A stretch of DNA of 64,000 nucleotides from an uncultured Opitutaceae bacterium (GTDB lineage: Bacteria; Verrucomicrobiota; Verrucomicrobiia; Opitutales; Opitutaceae), in NCBI GenBank assembly GCA_937902925.1, contig CALFNN010000103.1, positions 62,001 through 126,000 on the forward strand, written 5' to 3'. The notes under the pieces are model-generated. The model made no database searches and was not told where the DNA came from. It saw only the letters and a program-made list of their open reading frames with translations. The number at the start of each line of letters is the position of its first letter. The first letter of the stretch is position 1. This document shows, in pieces, positions 7,457 through 17,169 of the stretch. Both the position numbers and the translations under genes were made by a program.

Positions 7457-10207
7457 ATGAAAACCCCATCGCGTTGGTTGCTGTTGTCATTGGCCCTCCC
7501 GTGCGTGCTGCCCGCCGCGCAGCCGTGGCAGGAAATCACGGTGCCGACCGTGGCGCAGGCTGCGGCCGCTTTTCCTGCGCCGCCGCGCGAATACGGCACG
7601 ATCAACTGGGCGATCTGGGGCGGCCTCGTGACGAAGGAGCGCATCCTCGGCGACATCGAGCACATGCAGGCGAACGGCGCCTACATCATCATGATCAATA
7701 ATTCGCGCGGGTTGCAGCCGAAATACTTTTCGCCGGAGTATCTCGACCTCGTGAAATTCACGGTCGAGGAATGCAAGAAGCGCGGCATGAAAGTGTGGAT
7801 CGAGAACGATGCGGGTTATCCCGACGGCATGGCGGGTGGGCTGATCAGCAAGGACTATCCCGAGCTCGGCATGCAGGCGCTCGTCGCCGACGCGCGCTAC
7901 TCGGTCGCTGCCGGCCAGACGCTGACCATTCCGGTTCCGCCCGACACCGTCGGGATCCTCGCGCAGACCCGCGGGGCGGGTCTGACCAAGTCGCTGCCGA
8001 TCCCGACGGACGGCCAGTTCAAATGGACGGCGCCCAATCCCGGGATGTCGGAGGTCGTCTTCGTGCGGCATGTTTTCCGCAGTTCGCCGACGCGCTACAC
8101 CAATCGCGCGGACGGCACGGCGGACAAGGACAGCCTCTACTCGCTGATCGACTATCTCAATCCGGAGGCAACCCGCACTTATCTGAAGCTCATCCACGAG
8201 ACCTACGCGAAACTCGTCGGCGACGAATTCGGCAAAACCATCCTCGGGTTCCGTGGCGACGAGCCGGACTACACGGGGTTCATGCCGTGGACGCCGAAAT
8301 TGCTCGAAGTGTTCAAGGAGCGCAAAGGCTACGACCTCCAGCCGTATCTTGCGCAGTTCTTCGCGCCCGAGTTCACGCCGGACGTGTTGCGCGCGAAGGC
8401 CGACTACTGGGACGTCTGGAGCGGGATGTTTCGCGACAATTACTTCAAGCCGCAGGAGGAATGGTGCAAGGCGCGCCACATGGATTTCATGGTCCACCTC
8501 AACCACGAGGAGCTGATGATCGACCTGAACCGCGGCGAGGATTTGATTCGCAACGAGGGCTCGTTCTTCCGCGCGATGCGCTACGTGGGCGTCCCCGGCG
8601 TCGACAACCTCAACCAGACCGGTCCGGGCATCGTCGCCGACTTTCCGAAACTCGCCGCCTCGACCGCGCACGTGTATGGCCGGCCGCAGGCGTGGACCGA
8701 GCAGGGCGGCGCGCTGCACCAGGCGGGGAAGTTCGTCATCGATCACCAACTCGTGCGCGGAATTAATTTCCTGCAGATCCGTGGGATGACCAACCCGTAT
8801 GCCGCCGACGCTGACCTGCTGCTCAATCCCTCGGCGGCGACAGCGTGGTATGTCAATCGCGCGAGCTATCTCCTCGCCGTCGGCCGGCCGGCGGCACAGG
8901 TCGCGTTGTTACACCCGACGGACAGCATGTGGCTGGGCGACAAGGAGGCCGACGACGTCACCGTGAAGCTCGTGACCGAATTGCTGGAGCACCAGATCGA
9001 CTTCGATCACATCGACTCGGATTCGCTGGCGACGGTCTGCGCGCTCGAGGGCGGCGGGCTGAAGAACCTGAGCGGGCAGGTTTACCGCGCAGTGATCGTG
9101 CCGACGTCGACGGTCATCGAGAAGAACGTGCTGGAACGGCTGCGGGCCTTCGCTTCCGCCGGCGGCAAGGTGATTTTCATCGGCCGCACTCCGACGATGG
9201 TCGCGGACCGGAGCTTCCTGCATCCGGAACCCGGCGCGCCGGACCTGGGTTTCGCGACCCTCGAGCCGGAGCCGGAAATCACGGCGCGGGTTGTCGCCGC
9301 GCTGCCGAAGCCCGACGTCCAGCTCGATGCCGCCTGCCCGCCGGTCAAATACACCCATCGCACGCTGGCTGACGGCGACACGTATTTCTTCTTCAACGAG
9401 TCCAACGAGACGCAAACGCGAACGGCGACGCTGGCTGGCAGCGGCCGGGTGCAGGTGTGGGATGCCACCGCCGGCACGATCCATCCGCTCGCGGGCGTCG
9501 CAGCGGCGTCGGGTCACGTGGCGGTGCCGCTGACGCTCGGGCCGCAGGAATCGCGTTTCATCGTGATCGGTGCGCTGCCGGCGGGCGCCGGCGATCCATT
9601 GCCGACCGTGTCAGAGAGCGAGACGGTGGCGGAGCTGAACGGCGACTGGTCGCTGACGCTCGGCGAGAGAAAATTCACCGCGCCGCTCGAGTCGTGGGAG
9701 AAGCTGGGCGTCACGTCGTTCGAGGGCACGGCGGATTACCGGCGGGAATTCGCGGCGCCGGCCGGCGTGCCCGCGGGGAAGCGGGTCTACCTTGATCTCG
9801 GCGATGTGCACGAGGACGCGCGCGTCCGGCTCAACGGCGTCGAACTGCCGGCGCGTTCGTGGCCGCCGTATCTGTGGGACGTCACCGCGTCGCTCAAGGC
9901 GGGCGCCAACACGCTCGAGGTGCAGGTGCAGCAGCCGGCCGGCAATGGACAGCGCGCGGGATTCGGCGGCGGCGGCCGACGTGGCGGTGGTCGGGGTGCG
10001 CCGGCGGCGGCCAGCGAAACGCCGCGGGGCTTCGCCCCGACCGGCGTGCCGGGCGGGCTGACCGACGAACCCTCCGGCGGTGGCGGCCGGGGACGCGGCG
10101 CGGCGGCCGGCCCGGGTGGCGCAGGCGGGCGCGGTGGTCAGGGTGGACCTGCGTTGCCGACGCCGGCTTCCGGACTGCTCGGCCCGGTGCGAGTGCTGGC
10201 GGAGTAG
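7457..10207 (+). CDS. GH106-like alpha-L-rhamnosidase, secreted
   Basis: The 916-residue product has a signal peptide (1-21) and a catalytic region with the GH106-type signature around residues 116-128 (ENDAGYPDGMAGG), followed by the helical core and an amidotransferase-like fold near AVIVPTSTVIEKNV. A GH2-like beta-sandwich (about 730-835, with NGVELPARSWPPYLWDVT) follows. That sandwich is interrupted at about 833-902 by a Gly/Arg-rich, low-complexity stretch before the closing SGLLGPVRVL. GH106 enzymes cleave terminal rhamnose from rhamnogalacturonans. The start at 7457 gives the leader; upstream codons from 7427 look non-coding. A shorter paralogue lies at 46078-48348. Confidence 0.8.
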   Translation: MKTPSRWLLLSLALPCVLPAAQPWQEITVPTVAQAAAAFPAPPREYGTINWAIWGGLVTKERILGDIEHMQANGAYIIMINNSRGLQPKYFSPEYLDLVKFTVEECKKRGMKVWIENDAGYPDGMAGGLISKDYPELGMQALVADARYSVAAGQTLTIPVPPDTVGILAQTRGAGLTKSLPIPTDGQFKWTAPNPGMSEVVFVRHVFRSSPTRYTNRADGTADKDSLYSLIDYLNPEATRTYLKLIHETYAKLVGDEFGKTILGFRGDEPDYTGFMPWTPKLLEVFKERKGYDLQPYLAQFFAPEFTPDVLRAKADYWDVWSGMFRDNYFKPQEEWCKARHMDFMVHLNHEELMIDLNRGEDLIRNEGSFFRAMRYVGVPGVDNLNQTGPGIVADFPKLAASTAHVYGRPQAWTEQGGALHQAGKFVIDHQLVRGINFLQIRGMTNPYAADADLLLNPSAATAWYVNRASYLLAVGRPAAQVALLHPTDSMWLGDKEADDVTVKLVTELLEHQIDFDHIDSDSLATVCALEGGGLKNLSGQVYRAVIVPTSTVIEKNVLERLRAFASAGGKVIFIGRTPTMVADRSFLHPEPGAPDLGFATLEPEPEITARVVAALPKPDVQLDAACPPVKYTHRTLADGDTYFFFNESNETQTRTATLAGSGRVQVWDATAGTIHPLAGVAAASGHVAVPLTLGPQESRFIVIGALPAGAGDPLPTVSESETVAELNGDWSLTLGERKFTAPLESWEKLGVTSFEGTADYRREFAAPAGVPAGKRVYLDLGDVHEDARVRLNGVELPARSWPPYLWDVTASLKAGANTLEVQVQQPAGNGQRAGFGGGGRRGGGRGAPAAASETPRGFAPTGVPGGLTDEPSGGGGRGRGAAAGPGGAGGRGGQGGPALPTPASGLLGPVRVLAE

Positions 10208-10233
10208 GCGGCGGTTGGATTTTGCCCGGAGTC

Positions 10234-10830
10234 ATGTCGGACGAAATCCTCCAACTGCTCGACGGGCGCCGCGGGCATTTCCGGATGGAGTCCGGCTACC
10301 ACAGCGAGCGCTGGTTCGACCTCGATGCGCTGTTCGCACAACCGGAACGACTGCGACCATTCGTCGTTGAGTTGGCGACGCGCCTTGCCGCCCATCGGAT
10401 CGATGCCGTGTGCGGGCCGGTGACCGGCGGCGCGAAGCTGGCGGCCATGATTTCCGCGGAACTCGGCGTCGAATATTTTTTCACCGGGCGCTTCGAGGAG
10501 CCGGGCGCGACTGGAATGTTTCCCGTGAAATATCGGATCCCCGCGTCGCGGCGTGAGGCGGTTCGCGGGAAATCGATCGCCATTGTCGACGACGCCGTGA
10601 GCGCCGGCTCGGCGGCGCGCGGGATCCTTGCCGACCTGATCGGTGGTGGCGCGCGCCCGGTTGCGCTCGGGGCGTTGATCGTGTTTGGCGACACGGCGGC
10701 ACGCTTCGCCGCGGACAATGGCCTGGCACTGGAGGGCGTCACCCGGGCGGCGTTCGGCCTGTGGCCGCCCGGCGATTGCCCGTTGTGCCGGGCCGGCGTC
10801 GCACTCGAAAAAGTTTCCGACGTCGCGTGA
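10234..10830 (+). CDS. pyrE: Orotate phosphoribosyltransferase-like protein
   Basis: The 198-residue product has a type I phosphoribosyltransferase fold with the PRPP-binding loop IAIVDDAVSAGSA (about residues 113-125), the GPVTGGAKLA segment typical of orotate phosphoribosyltransferases, and a C-terminal CPLC pair that may bind metal. PyrE makes orotidine monophosphate from orotate and PRPP in pyrimidine synthesis. The ATG at 10234 is 26 bases after the rhamnosidase stop; the open frame upstream is only a shadow of that gene. No other pyrimidine gene is nearby, so another purine or pyrimidine phosphoribosyltransferase remains possible. Confidence 0.78.
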   Translation: MSDEILQLLDGRRGHFRMESGYHSERWFDLDALFAQPERLRPFVVELATRLAAHRIDAVCGPVTGGAKLAAMISAELGVEYFFTGRFEEPGATGMFPVKYRIPASRREAVRGKSIAIVDDAVSAGSAARGILADLIGGGARPVALGALIVFGDTAARFAADNGLALEGVTRAAFGLWPPGDCPLCRAGVALEKVSDVA

Positions 10831-10842
10831 GCTGCCGCGCAG

Positions 10843-12858
10843 TCAGGGACCGGACGGCAGCCGCGCCGCCGCGTCGCGGTGGGCCTGCGCTTCCACCGGG
10901 TGCCCGGTGGCGGAAAAAATCTCGCTCAACGCGAGGTGCGCATCGCGCTGCGTCGGGTCGAGGCGCACCGCCTCCTGCAAGTGTGCGACCGCCCGGTCGA
11001 TTTGCCGGGTTTGGGCGAGCAGGAAACCGAGACGGCTGTGCGCATCCGCGTGGGTTGGATCGAGTCGCACCGCCGACTCGAGACTGTGAATCGCCTCTTC
11101 CGTGCGCCCCTGGCCGGCCAGCACGTTGCCGATGAAATAGTGCACGGCGGCGGATCGGGGCGCGGCCTGAGCCAGTTGTTGCAGACCGGCAAGTGCGGCC
11201 ACCGGCGGCGCGACCCGCATCAGTTCGTTTCCGAGCATGCCGGCGTAGTCTGCGCTTTTCGCCGGATCGAGGCGGACTAACGCGGCCTCTTGCGCGGAAC
11301 CGGCCGCGAAGTCCCCCGACCGGATCAGGGCGACGCCCAGCATGAAATGCACGTCGGCCGCCGACGGTTGCAGCCGCACCGCCGTTTGCAGTGCGGCCAC
11401 CGCGGCGGCGTTGTGGTTCGCTCCCAGCAGGGCGGTGGCGTAGGCGCACTGGATGTTCAACCGCCGGATCAAGCCATACAGCGACGTGAACGCGACCGAG
11501 TAGGCGAGGGCGACGACCGCGGCGCCGAGCGCGAGGTATCGCAGGCGAATCCGGTCGCGCAGCGCCGCCTCGGCGCCGAACAAGCCGATCACCGCGAGCA
11601 GCACGAGCGCGGGTGAAAACTCCAGCTCGTAGCGCACGCAGGAGCCGTAGAAAAATCCCATCGTCAGCGCGGGGATGGCGAACGCGACCGTGGCGATGCC
11701 GACGAATCGCCGGAGCGTTTCGGCCCGATCGTCCGGCAGGCTGCGCCACGCCAGCGGGACCGCCAGTGCGAGCAGCACGAACGGCGTGTTGGTCAACAGG
11801 CCGTAGGGCGAATCCGAGGCGCCGTGCCCCGGCGGCAGCGGCGGCTCGACGATCGCGCGAAAAAAAGGAAATACGTCCGACCAGCCCGCGGTGCCGAGAA
11901 AATAGAGACGGAGGTTGATCCAGAGATTGCTCCACGCGAAGTGTTGCACGCGATCCTGCCGGTCGGCCGCGAGTTGGTAATGCTGGCCGAACTCGAGCGC
12001 GTTGCCGAACCGAAGATAATTGTAGGCGAGGAGCGCGATTCCCACGGCGGCGATCGGCCCGAGCGCGCCGGCGAGCAGTCGTGCCGGCGGCGAGCGTCGT
12101 CCGGCTCCGGCGCGGAGCGCGGGCAGGACGGGCATGAGCAGGATCACGGCGCCGGGAAGCAGCGACGGCCTCGCCCCGACCGCCAGCCCGAAGCACAGGC
12201 TGGCGAGCGCGAGCCAGCGTGCTTTTCCTTCGTCGTGCAGTGCGCGCCAGAGCGCCAGCAGCGTCAGCATCGTCAGCGCATACCCGCAGCTGACCGCCAC
12301 CTCCCACACCTCGGGGCGATGCAGCACGAATGGCGCGCTGGTCGCGAGACCGGCAGCGAGGACGCCCAGGGCGACGATCCAGATGGGAGCCATGGAAAAA
12401 TAACGCCGCCACAGCGCGTGGATGAGTCCGGTGCTCGCCAGAAATCCGAGCGCGGCAAATACGATCACGGCATGCCGATGACTGAGCGGATGACCGGTGA
12501 GAGCCGCGACCGGCCAGAAGAGGACGATCGCCGGCGTCACCCCGAAGTAGAGATAGAGCCGGCCACGAAAGTAGCTCAGGTCATGCACCCGGTCGTCGGC
12601 AAACAGCGGGCCGCGAGACGCGATGTTGGCCTTGGGATCGAAGGGGTCGGGCAGTTGGGCGAGACCCGGCGGGGCGGCCCGGTGCAGGCTCAACTGGCCG
12701 GCTTGGAATCCCTCGACCAGGAGATTGTAGTAGGCGCGGCCGGGTATGTTGCCGAGTTCGCCGGGTGCGCCGCCGCCGATCCAGGCGTAGACGACGATGA
12801 CGCCGGCCGCGCAAGCGCCGAGCAGGGCAGCAGGCAAAAACCGCCGCGAGCTAGCCAT
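10843..12858 (-). CDS. Polytopic membrane protein with C-terminal TPR repeats
   Basis: The 671-residue product has a hydrophobic N-terminal two-thirds with roughly nine to eleven membrane helices, and a luminal or periplasmic loop near LGNIPGRAYYNLLVEGF. The C-terminal third holds about five TPR units, recognisable by repeats such as AIHSLESAVRLDPTHADAHS and AVAHLQEAVRLDPTQRDAHL. This architecture is seen in GT-C-like glycosyltransferases and O-linked mannosyltransferase-like proteins, but no catalytic motif is certain. The ATG at 12858 was preferred over the one 39 bases upstream because it directly precedes the first membrane helix. It converges on the pyrE-like gene with only 12 bases between stops. 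Confidence 0.75.
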   Translation of the reverse strand: MASSRRFLPAALLGACAAGVIVVYAWIGGGAPGELGNIPGRAYYNLLVEGFQAGQLSLHRAAPPGLAQLPDPFDPKANIASRGPLFADDRVHDLSYFRGRLYLYFGVTPAIVLFWPVAALTGHPLSHRHAVIVFAALGFLASTGLIHALWRRYFSMAPIWIVALGVLAAGLATSAPFVLHRPEVWEVAVSCGYALTMLTLLALWRALHDEGKARWLALASLCFGLAVGARPSLLPGAVILLMPVLPALRAGAGRRSPPARLLAGALGPIAAVGIALLAYNYLRFGNALEFGQHYQLAADRQDRVQHFAWSNLWINLRLYFLGTAGWSDVFPFFRAIVEPPLPPGHGASDSPYGLLTNTPFVLLALAVPLAWRSLPDDRAETLRRFVGIATVAFAIPALTMGFFYGSCVRYELEFSPALVLLAVIGLFGAEAALRDRIRLRYLALGAAVVALAYSVAFTSLYGLIRRLNIQCAYATALLGANHNAAAVAALQTAVRLQPSAADVHFMLGVALIRSGDFAAGSAQEAALVRLDPAKSADYAGMLGNELMRVAPPVAALAGLQQLAQAAPRSAAVHYFIGNVLAGQGRTEEAIHSLESAVRLDPTHADAHSRLGFLLAQTRQIDRAVAHLQEAVRLDPTQRDAHLALSEIFSATGHPVEAQAHRDAAARLPSGP

Positions 12859-12962
12859 GACGTCGGTAGGTTCCCATGGGACGCGGGCGTTTCTCAATCA
12901 CGCCACGGCGGCGACCGCGAAGGAAATAATGGACGCGGACGGTCCGCGCCCGCGACATCCGG

Positions 12963-13985
12963 CTATTTTTGCGCGGCGGACGATGAGTCGGCTGCGACCG
13001 CGGCGGGCGGGCGGAAGGCGCGCTCGATGGCGTCGTTCGGGTCGGTCGAGACCGGTTGGTCGCGCCACAGCCAGCGCATCATCGAGGGGAAAATCGCGCC
13101 GCCCTGCTTCTGGCCGTGGTTGCCGATGCCCCAGGCGTAGTTCACCTCGTAACCTTTGCTGGTGAGGGCGTCCTTGAGCCGGACGTTCTGGAGAAACCAG
13201 TCGTCCTTCGGGCTGTCGGGCCGGCGGTTGTCGTTGCGGCCGTCCTGCATGAAGATCCGGATCGGCTTCCGGCCGGCAGCCGCGACGAGCTCGGGATAAA
13301 CATATTCGCCGCGGAGGTCGGTGAAGCTGCCGACAAACGTGATGACCTTCCGGAAATCGTCGGGCCGGAACCAGGCCACGCCGAACGCGGCGCAACCGCC
13401 CGAACTCGAGCCCATGATGCCGCGCAGGTTCGGGTCGGGCGAAATGTTGTATTCCTTTTTGAGCGCGGGCAGCAGCTCGTCGACGACGACGCGGGCGTAG
13501 TTGTCGTTCGGCGGATTGTATTCGTTGGCACGGTTGGTGGTCCGGTCGCCCCAGTTGCTCGGGACGGGCTCGGGCTGGTCGGGCCGGCGGCCGGGGTTGA
13601 TGAACACGCCCAGCATCACGGGGATTTCGCGCCGGTAGATCAGGTTATCGAGGACGTTCTGCGCCTGGACGTCGCCGGGCTCCGCCATCATCGGCTGGCC
13701 GTCGTTGAAAATCATGAGCGCGGTCGGCTGGGCCGGGTCATACTGCGCGGGCACATAAACGTAGTAGGTATGCTGCGTGCCGGGAAAAACCGCGGAAGGC
13801 AGAAATTTTGCCGCGGAGAATCTGCCCCTCGGCACGCCAGCCATCGGCTGCGAATCCGGGCCGAGCTTGTAGAACGCGTCCATCGCGGGATTCGGGGCGT
13901 TGGGGCGTCGCGCCGGTGCGGACTCGGCAAACGCGACGGCGGCGGGCAGAAGTAAACTCAGCAGGCAGGCGGCGGGGGTTTTCAT
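12963..13985 (-). CDS. Secreted esterase, CE1/Fes-like alpha/beta hydrolase
   Basis: A signal peptide (1-20) leads a 340-residue alpha/beta hydrolase. The nucleophile elbow is GSSSG with Ser194, a downstream Asp is likely in the segment with QDGRNDN, and the catalytic His is likely in GIGNHGQKQ. The N-terminal strand [12 protein letters not shown] and the FNDGQ oxyanion region are like those of enterochelin-esterase and CE1 feruloyl or acetyl esterase relatives. In this context a polysaccharide-linked ester is the likely substrate, which is inference. A 141-base gap separates it from the divergent sigma factor gene at 14127. Confidence 0.8.
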   Translation of the reverse strand: MKTPAACLLSLLLPAAVAFAESAPARRPNAPNPAMDAFYKLGPDSQPMAGVPRGRFSAAKFLPSAVFPGTQHTYYVYVPAQYDPAQPTALMIFNDGQPMMAEPGDVQAQNVLDNLIYRREIPVMLGVFINPGRRPDQPEPVPSNWGDRTTNRANEYNPPNDNYARVVVDELLPALKKEYNISPDPNLRGIMGSSSGGCAAFGVAWFRPDDFRKVITFVGSFTDLRGEYVYPELVAAAGRKPIRIFMQDGRNDNRRPDSPKDDWFLQNVRLKDALTSKGYEVNYAWGIGNHGQKQGGAIFPSMMRWLWRDQPVSTDPNDAIERAFRPPAAVAADSSSAAQK

Positions 13986-14126
13986 GGCGTCGTCCGGAAG
14001 CTAGCCCAAGCGGCGGCGGCAACCAAGCGCGAAGGCGGGAGCCGCGCCCGACCGACCGCGGGTGGGAGAAGCCACGCGATTCTTTGTTCGGTTTTGGGAA
14101 CGGCGCTGTTTATGAGGTAAACCCGC

Positions 14127-15581
14127 ATGAACGATGATGCCGTCTTGCTCCGCCGTTACGCCGACGAAGGCTCGGAAACCGCCTTTACCGAGCTGGTGCG
14201 CCGCCACATCGATCTCGTCTACGGCGCCGCGTTGCGCCGCACCGGCGGCGATCCGCACCGGGCCGCGGATGTCGCGCAGTTGGTTTTCACCGCTCTGGCC
14301 CGCGAGGCGCGGAAACTTTCCCGCCACGCCGTGCTCGGCGCCTGGCTCCACACCGCCACGCGGAACGCCGCGCTCAACCTCATGATCTCGGAGCAACGCC
14401 GCCAGGCGCGCGAAGTCCAAGCCCTCACCCTCAATCCCGCACTCGCGGCCGGCGATCCGGCGCCCGACTGGGACCGATTGAAGCCGGTGCTGGATGCCGC
14501 AATCGACGAACTGCCCGAGGCGGACCGCGCCGCGGTGGTGCTGCGTTTTCTCGAGCGGCGGCCATTTGCGGAGATCGGCGTCGCGCTCCACGTCTCCGAG
14601 GACGCCGCGCGGATGAGGACCGATCGCGCGCTCGACAAACTGCGCGTGGCGCTCGCCGGTCGCGGCATCACCTCCACCGCGGCGGCACTTGCGGCCCTCG
14701 TGGCCGGCCAGCCGCTGGTGTCCGCTCCGGCGGGCCTGGCCGCGGCGCTCGCGGCGCAATCGCTCGCCATGGGCAATGCCGGGCCCGCCCTCTTTGGCGC
14801 CCTCGCCACCATTATGAGCACCAAAATCCTCGCCACGGCTGCGTTGAGCGCGGTCGTTTTCTTCGCGCTCGGAGCCTATGTGGGCGTGGACTATACCATC
14901 GGACAGCCGCCGCTGCCGCCGCCGGAACGCCCGGCACAGACAGAGAAAATCGCGTCGCTGCGCGAGCAGAACGACCGGCTGCGGGCGGAGGTGGACCGGT
15001 TGACGGCGGTCAACGCCACGCTCTCCGCGGCGCATGCCGCCCGGCCTGCGCCTGCTCCAGCGGCGCCGGTCGCTCGTCCGGCGGCGGCCGTTCCATCGAC
15101 GGCGGTCGCAGCGCGGCAAATCACGATCCTGAACAATCTCCGGCAGCTCGCCGCGGCGCGCGATCAGTTCATGCTCGAAAACGGCCGTCCTCCGGCCTCG
15201 CTCGACGATCTGGTCGGCGAAACGAAATTCATCCGGCGGCTCGACCCGATTGCGGGCGAGGATTATTCGCTGGTCCTGGTGGGGCGCGATCAGCCGATGG
15301 TCGTCACCATGGCCGATGGCACGAACGTGACCTATGATCCGGTCGGCGGAACAACGACGCACGTGGTCGTTCCGACTCCGCCGGAGCGGATCGCCGCGCT
15401 CGCCGCCCTCTTGGGGCCCAGGGTGGGGCCCTCCATGCAGCGCGCGGTGGCCGCCTATGCGGCGGCCAACAACGGTGGCTTGCCGGCCAATCCGCAGGCG
15501 CTGCTGCCTTACTTCGCGACCCCGCAGGAGGGCGCCGATTTCGTCGAGGCCATCGAGGCGCAGAAAGGGGCCCGACCCTGA
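14127..15581 (+). CDS. Sigma factor fused to membrane helix, coiled coil and pilin-like domain
   Basis: The product is 484 residues. Residues 1-95 are sigma-70 region 2 (ETAFTELVRRHIDLVYG, AADVAQLVFTALA) and 115-178 are region 4 (LPEADRAAVVLRFLE, SEDAARMRTDRALDKL). A strong membrane helix lies at about 233-252, then a coiled coil (271-302), an Ala/Pro linker and a C-terminal domain (331-412) that begins ITILNNLRQLAAARDQF, resembling the globular part of pseudopilins. A last helical block (about 436-478) follows. Thus a transcription factor appears to be tethered to the membrane. The adjacent gene at 15626 repeats everything from the helix onward. No anti-sigma gene is seen, so the C-terminal half may hold sigma in check or be cleaved. 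Confidence 0.88.
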   Translation: MNDDAVLLRRYADEGSETAFTELVRRHIDLVYGAALRRTGGDPHRAADVAQLVFTALAREARKLSRHAVLGAWLHTATRNAALNLMISEQRRQAREVQALTLNPALAAGDPAPDWDRLKPVLDAAIDELPEADRAAVVLRFLERRPFAEIGVALHVSEDAARMRTDRALDKLRVALAGRGITSTAAALAALVAGQPLVSAPAGLAAALAAQSLAMGNAGPALFGALATIMSTKILATAALSAVVFFALGAYVGVDYTIGQPPLPPPERPAQTEKIASLREQNDRLRAEVDRLTAVNATLSAAHAARPAPAPAAPVARPAAAVPSTAVAARQITILNNLRQLAAARDQFMLENGRPPASLDDLVGETKFIRRLDPIAGEDYSLVLVGRDQPMVVTMADGTNVTYDPVGGTTTHVVVPTPPERIAALAALLGPRVGPSMQRAVAAYAAANNGGLPANPQALLPYFATPQEGADFVEAIEAQKGARP

Positions 15582-15625
15582 AGGGGTGGCAACCGGATCG
15601 AGCTTTCCCCGACATTGTTTTCACC

Positions 15626-16396
15626 ATGAATCCCAGAACCATCACAGCCGCGGCCGCCGGCGCACTGATCGCTTTTTTGATTGGAAACTATTTTGGCTTT
15701 GGCCAGTCCGCGGCGGTGGCGCCGGTGCCCCCAGCGGTGGCCGCGGCTCCTTCGCAAGCAGCGCAGACAAACACGGCGCTGCGCCAGGACAACGAGCGCC
15801 TCGTGGCGGAGGCCTTCCAGTTGAAGGCGGCGCTCGAGCGCGTCGACGCCGCCAACACCGAGCTGATGAAACAGCACGCGGCACCGGCGGCGGCCCCGTT
15901 CGTCGCCAGCAGCCCGAACATCGGGCTGCCGATCTACGAACTCCAGCGCGGCGTGCTCAACAATCTCCGGCAGATCGATGCCGCGCGAAAACAATTTCAA
16001 ATCCAGAACGGTCACTCGGCTTCGTCCGTCCGCGACTTGGTCGGGACGCGCAGCTTCATCAAGACGGTGCGCACCGTGGGTGGGGAGGATTACTCGGCGG
16101 TGCCGATGGACGCCACGCAACCGATGACGGTGACGACGCCCGACGGGGTCAGCGTGACCTACGATCCCACCGGAGGGACGACGACGCATCTGGACATCCC
16201 GCCGGAGGTGGCGCGCGTGCAGGAGCTGAGCGCGAAGGTGCTCAAGCCGTCCACGTCCGCACTCCAAGCCTATCGCGCGGCGCACGGAGGAGGCAACCCG
16301 CCCAACGAGGAAGCGGTGCTGCCGTATTTTGCCACACCTGAGGAGGCCGCCGACTTCGCTGAATTCATCAAGGCGAAGCGGGCCGCGGGCCTCTAG
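15626..16396 (+). CDS. Stand-alone paralogue of the sensory half of the upstream sigma factor
   Basis: The 256-residue product has a membrane helix at 6-25, a coiled coil at about 48-84, and a domain (111-187) clearly related to the C-terminus of the sigma factor encoded 44 bases upstream: NNLRQIDAARKQF against NNLRQLAAARDQF, GEDYS in both, and VTYDPTGGTTTH against VTYDPVGGTTTH. The final block also matches (LPYFATPEEAADF against LPYFATPQEGADF). There is no sigma region. It probably arose by duplication and loss of the DNA-binding half, and may pair with the sigma factor through coiled coil or pilin-like domain. Function is unknown. Confidence 0.82.
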   Translation: MNPRTITAAAAGALIAFLIGNYFGFGQSAAVAPVPPAVAAAPSQAAQTNTALRQDNERLVAEAFQLKAALERVDAANTELMKQHAAPAAAPFVASSPNIGLPIYELQRGVLNNLRQIDAARKQFQIQNGHSASSVRDLVGTRSFIKTVRTVGGEDYSAVPMDATQPMTVTTPDGVSVTYDPTGGTTTHLDIPPEVARVQELSAKVLKPSTSALQAYRAAHGGGNPPNEEAVLPYFATPEEAADFAEFIKAKRAAGL

Positions 16397-16433
16397 CCGC
16401 AAACCGGAAACCCGGTTGCGTCTTCCGGCCGGC

Positions 16434-17042
16434 ATGGGAAAAACAGGGATGCCTTCACCAGGGCGGATGCGAGTCGGGTTGCTGCTCGGCGGATTGCTGG
16501 CGGTTATCGGCCTCGGCGTTGCACTGGTGCAATCGGGGGCCGGACACGCGTCGCGGCAACTGGTGGGCTGGCTCGGCTTCGATCTTCATCGCAAGCTCTT
16601 CCCTGAGCAGGACGCCGCGGGCCCGACCTATGACGAAACCGCGAAAGGGCCGCTGGCGCTGGCCGCGCTGGTCGGCCAGTTGCGCGCGGCGTGGCCCGGC
16701 GAGAGCCTGGCGGTCGTGCATGGTGCCGCGTGCGACGTCGCCACGGGCCTGTTGCACCACCGCGACATCGAGGTGGGCAGCCTGACCGGCGGGAAGTTCG
16801 TGCCGTGGCCGATGAGCCGGTGGGCGGCGGAGGAGAAAATCCGCCGGGAGGTGATGGCGATGCCCGGCTTGCTCACCGATGAAACCGACTACGTGTTCCG
16901 GCGGAAGCCGGACTCGGGGACACGCGGGGCCGGTGCCCACTGGCCACGGGCCGTAGGCAGAATGGTCGGATGGCCGGCTGGGATTTTCCGTTCCAGGCTG
17001 GTGGGCGCGAGGCCGGGGGGAATCTCGGCGACAGCGCGATGA
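16434..17042 (+). CDS. Membrane-anchored protein of unknown function
   Basis: From the ATG at 16434 the product is 202 residues, with a membrane helix at about 14-34 and a soluble part containing VVHGAACDVATGLLHHRDIEVG and a Trp-rich motif VPWPMSRWAAEEK. In-frame ATGs at 16449 and 16467 are alternative starts. The last 40 residues or so, after FRRKPDSG, are Gly/Arg-rich and of lower quality, so the true end or a frameshift there is uncertain. It follows the pilin-like gene by 37 bases on the same strand. I do not recognise the family. Confidence 0.5.
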   Translation: MGKTGMPSPGRMRVGLLLGGLLAVIGLGVALVQSGAGHASRQLVGWLGFDLHRKLFPEQDAAGPTYDETAKGPLALAALVGQLRAAWPGESLAVVHGAACDVATGLLHHRDIEVGSLTGGKFVPWPMSRWAAEEKIRREVMAMPGLLTDETDYVFRRKPDSGTRGAGAHWPRAVGRMVGWPAGIFRSRLVGARPGGISATAR

Positions 17043-17169
17043 CCGGCGAACGGGCCAAAGTTTATTGCGCGGGAATTGAAACGGGATTTGACGGCGGAAA
17101 TTTCCTCCGCTTGCTGGAGGTGTTCCGCGGCGGTTTTGTTCCCATTCCAACAACCACAGGAGTTACCCA

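Noticed and set aside
11824-13140. A plus-strand frame opposite the TPR membrane protein and esterase
   Set aside because: It crosses two real minus-strand genes and has low-complexity charged content.
16455-17153. A 232-residue minus-strand frame opposite the protein at 16434
   Set aside because: The composition (Arg, His, Pro, Gln) is that of a shadow frame, and it runs into the fdxA leader; the plus frame has a membrane helix and plausible start.
17043-17169. Possible iron or redox riboswitch before fdxA
   Set aside because: No conserved fold could be recognised by eye; only a good ribosome site is present.
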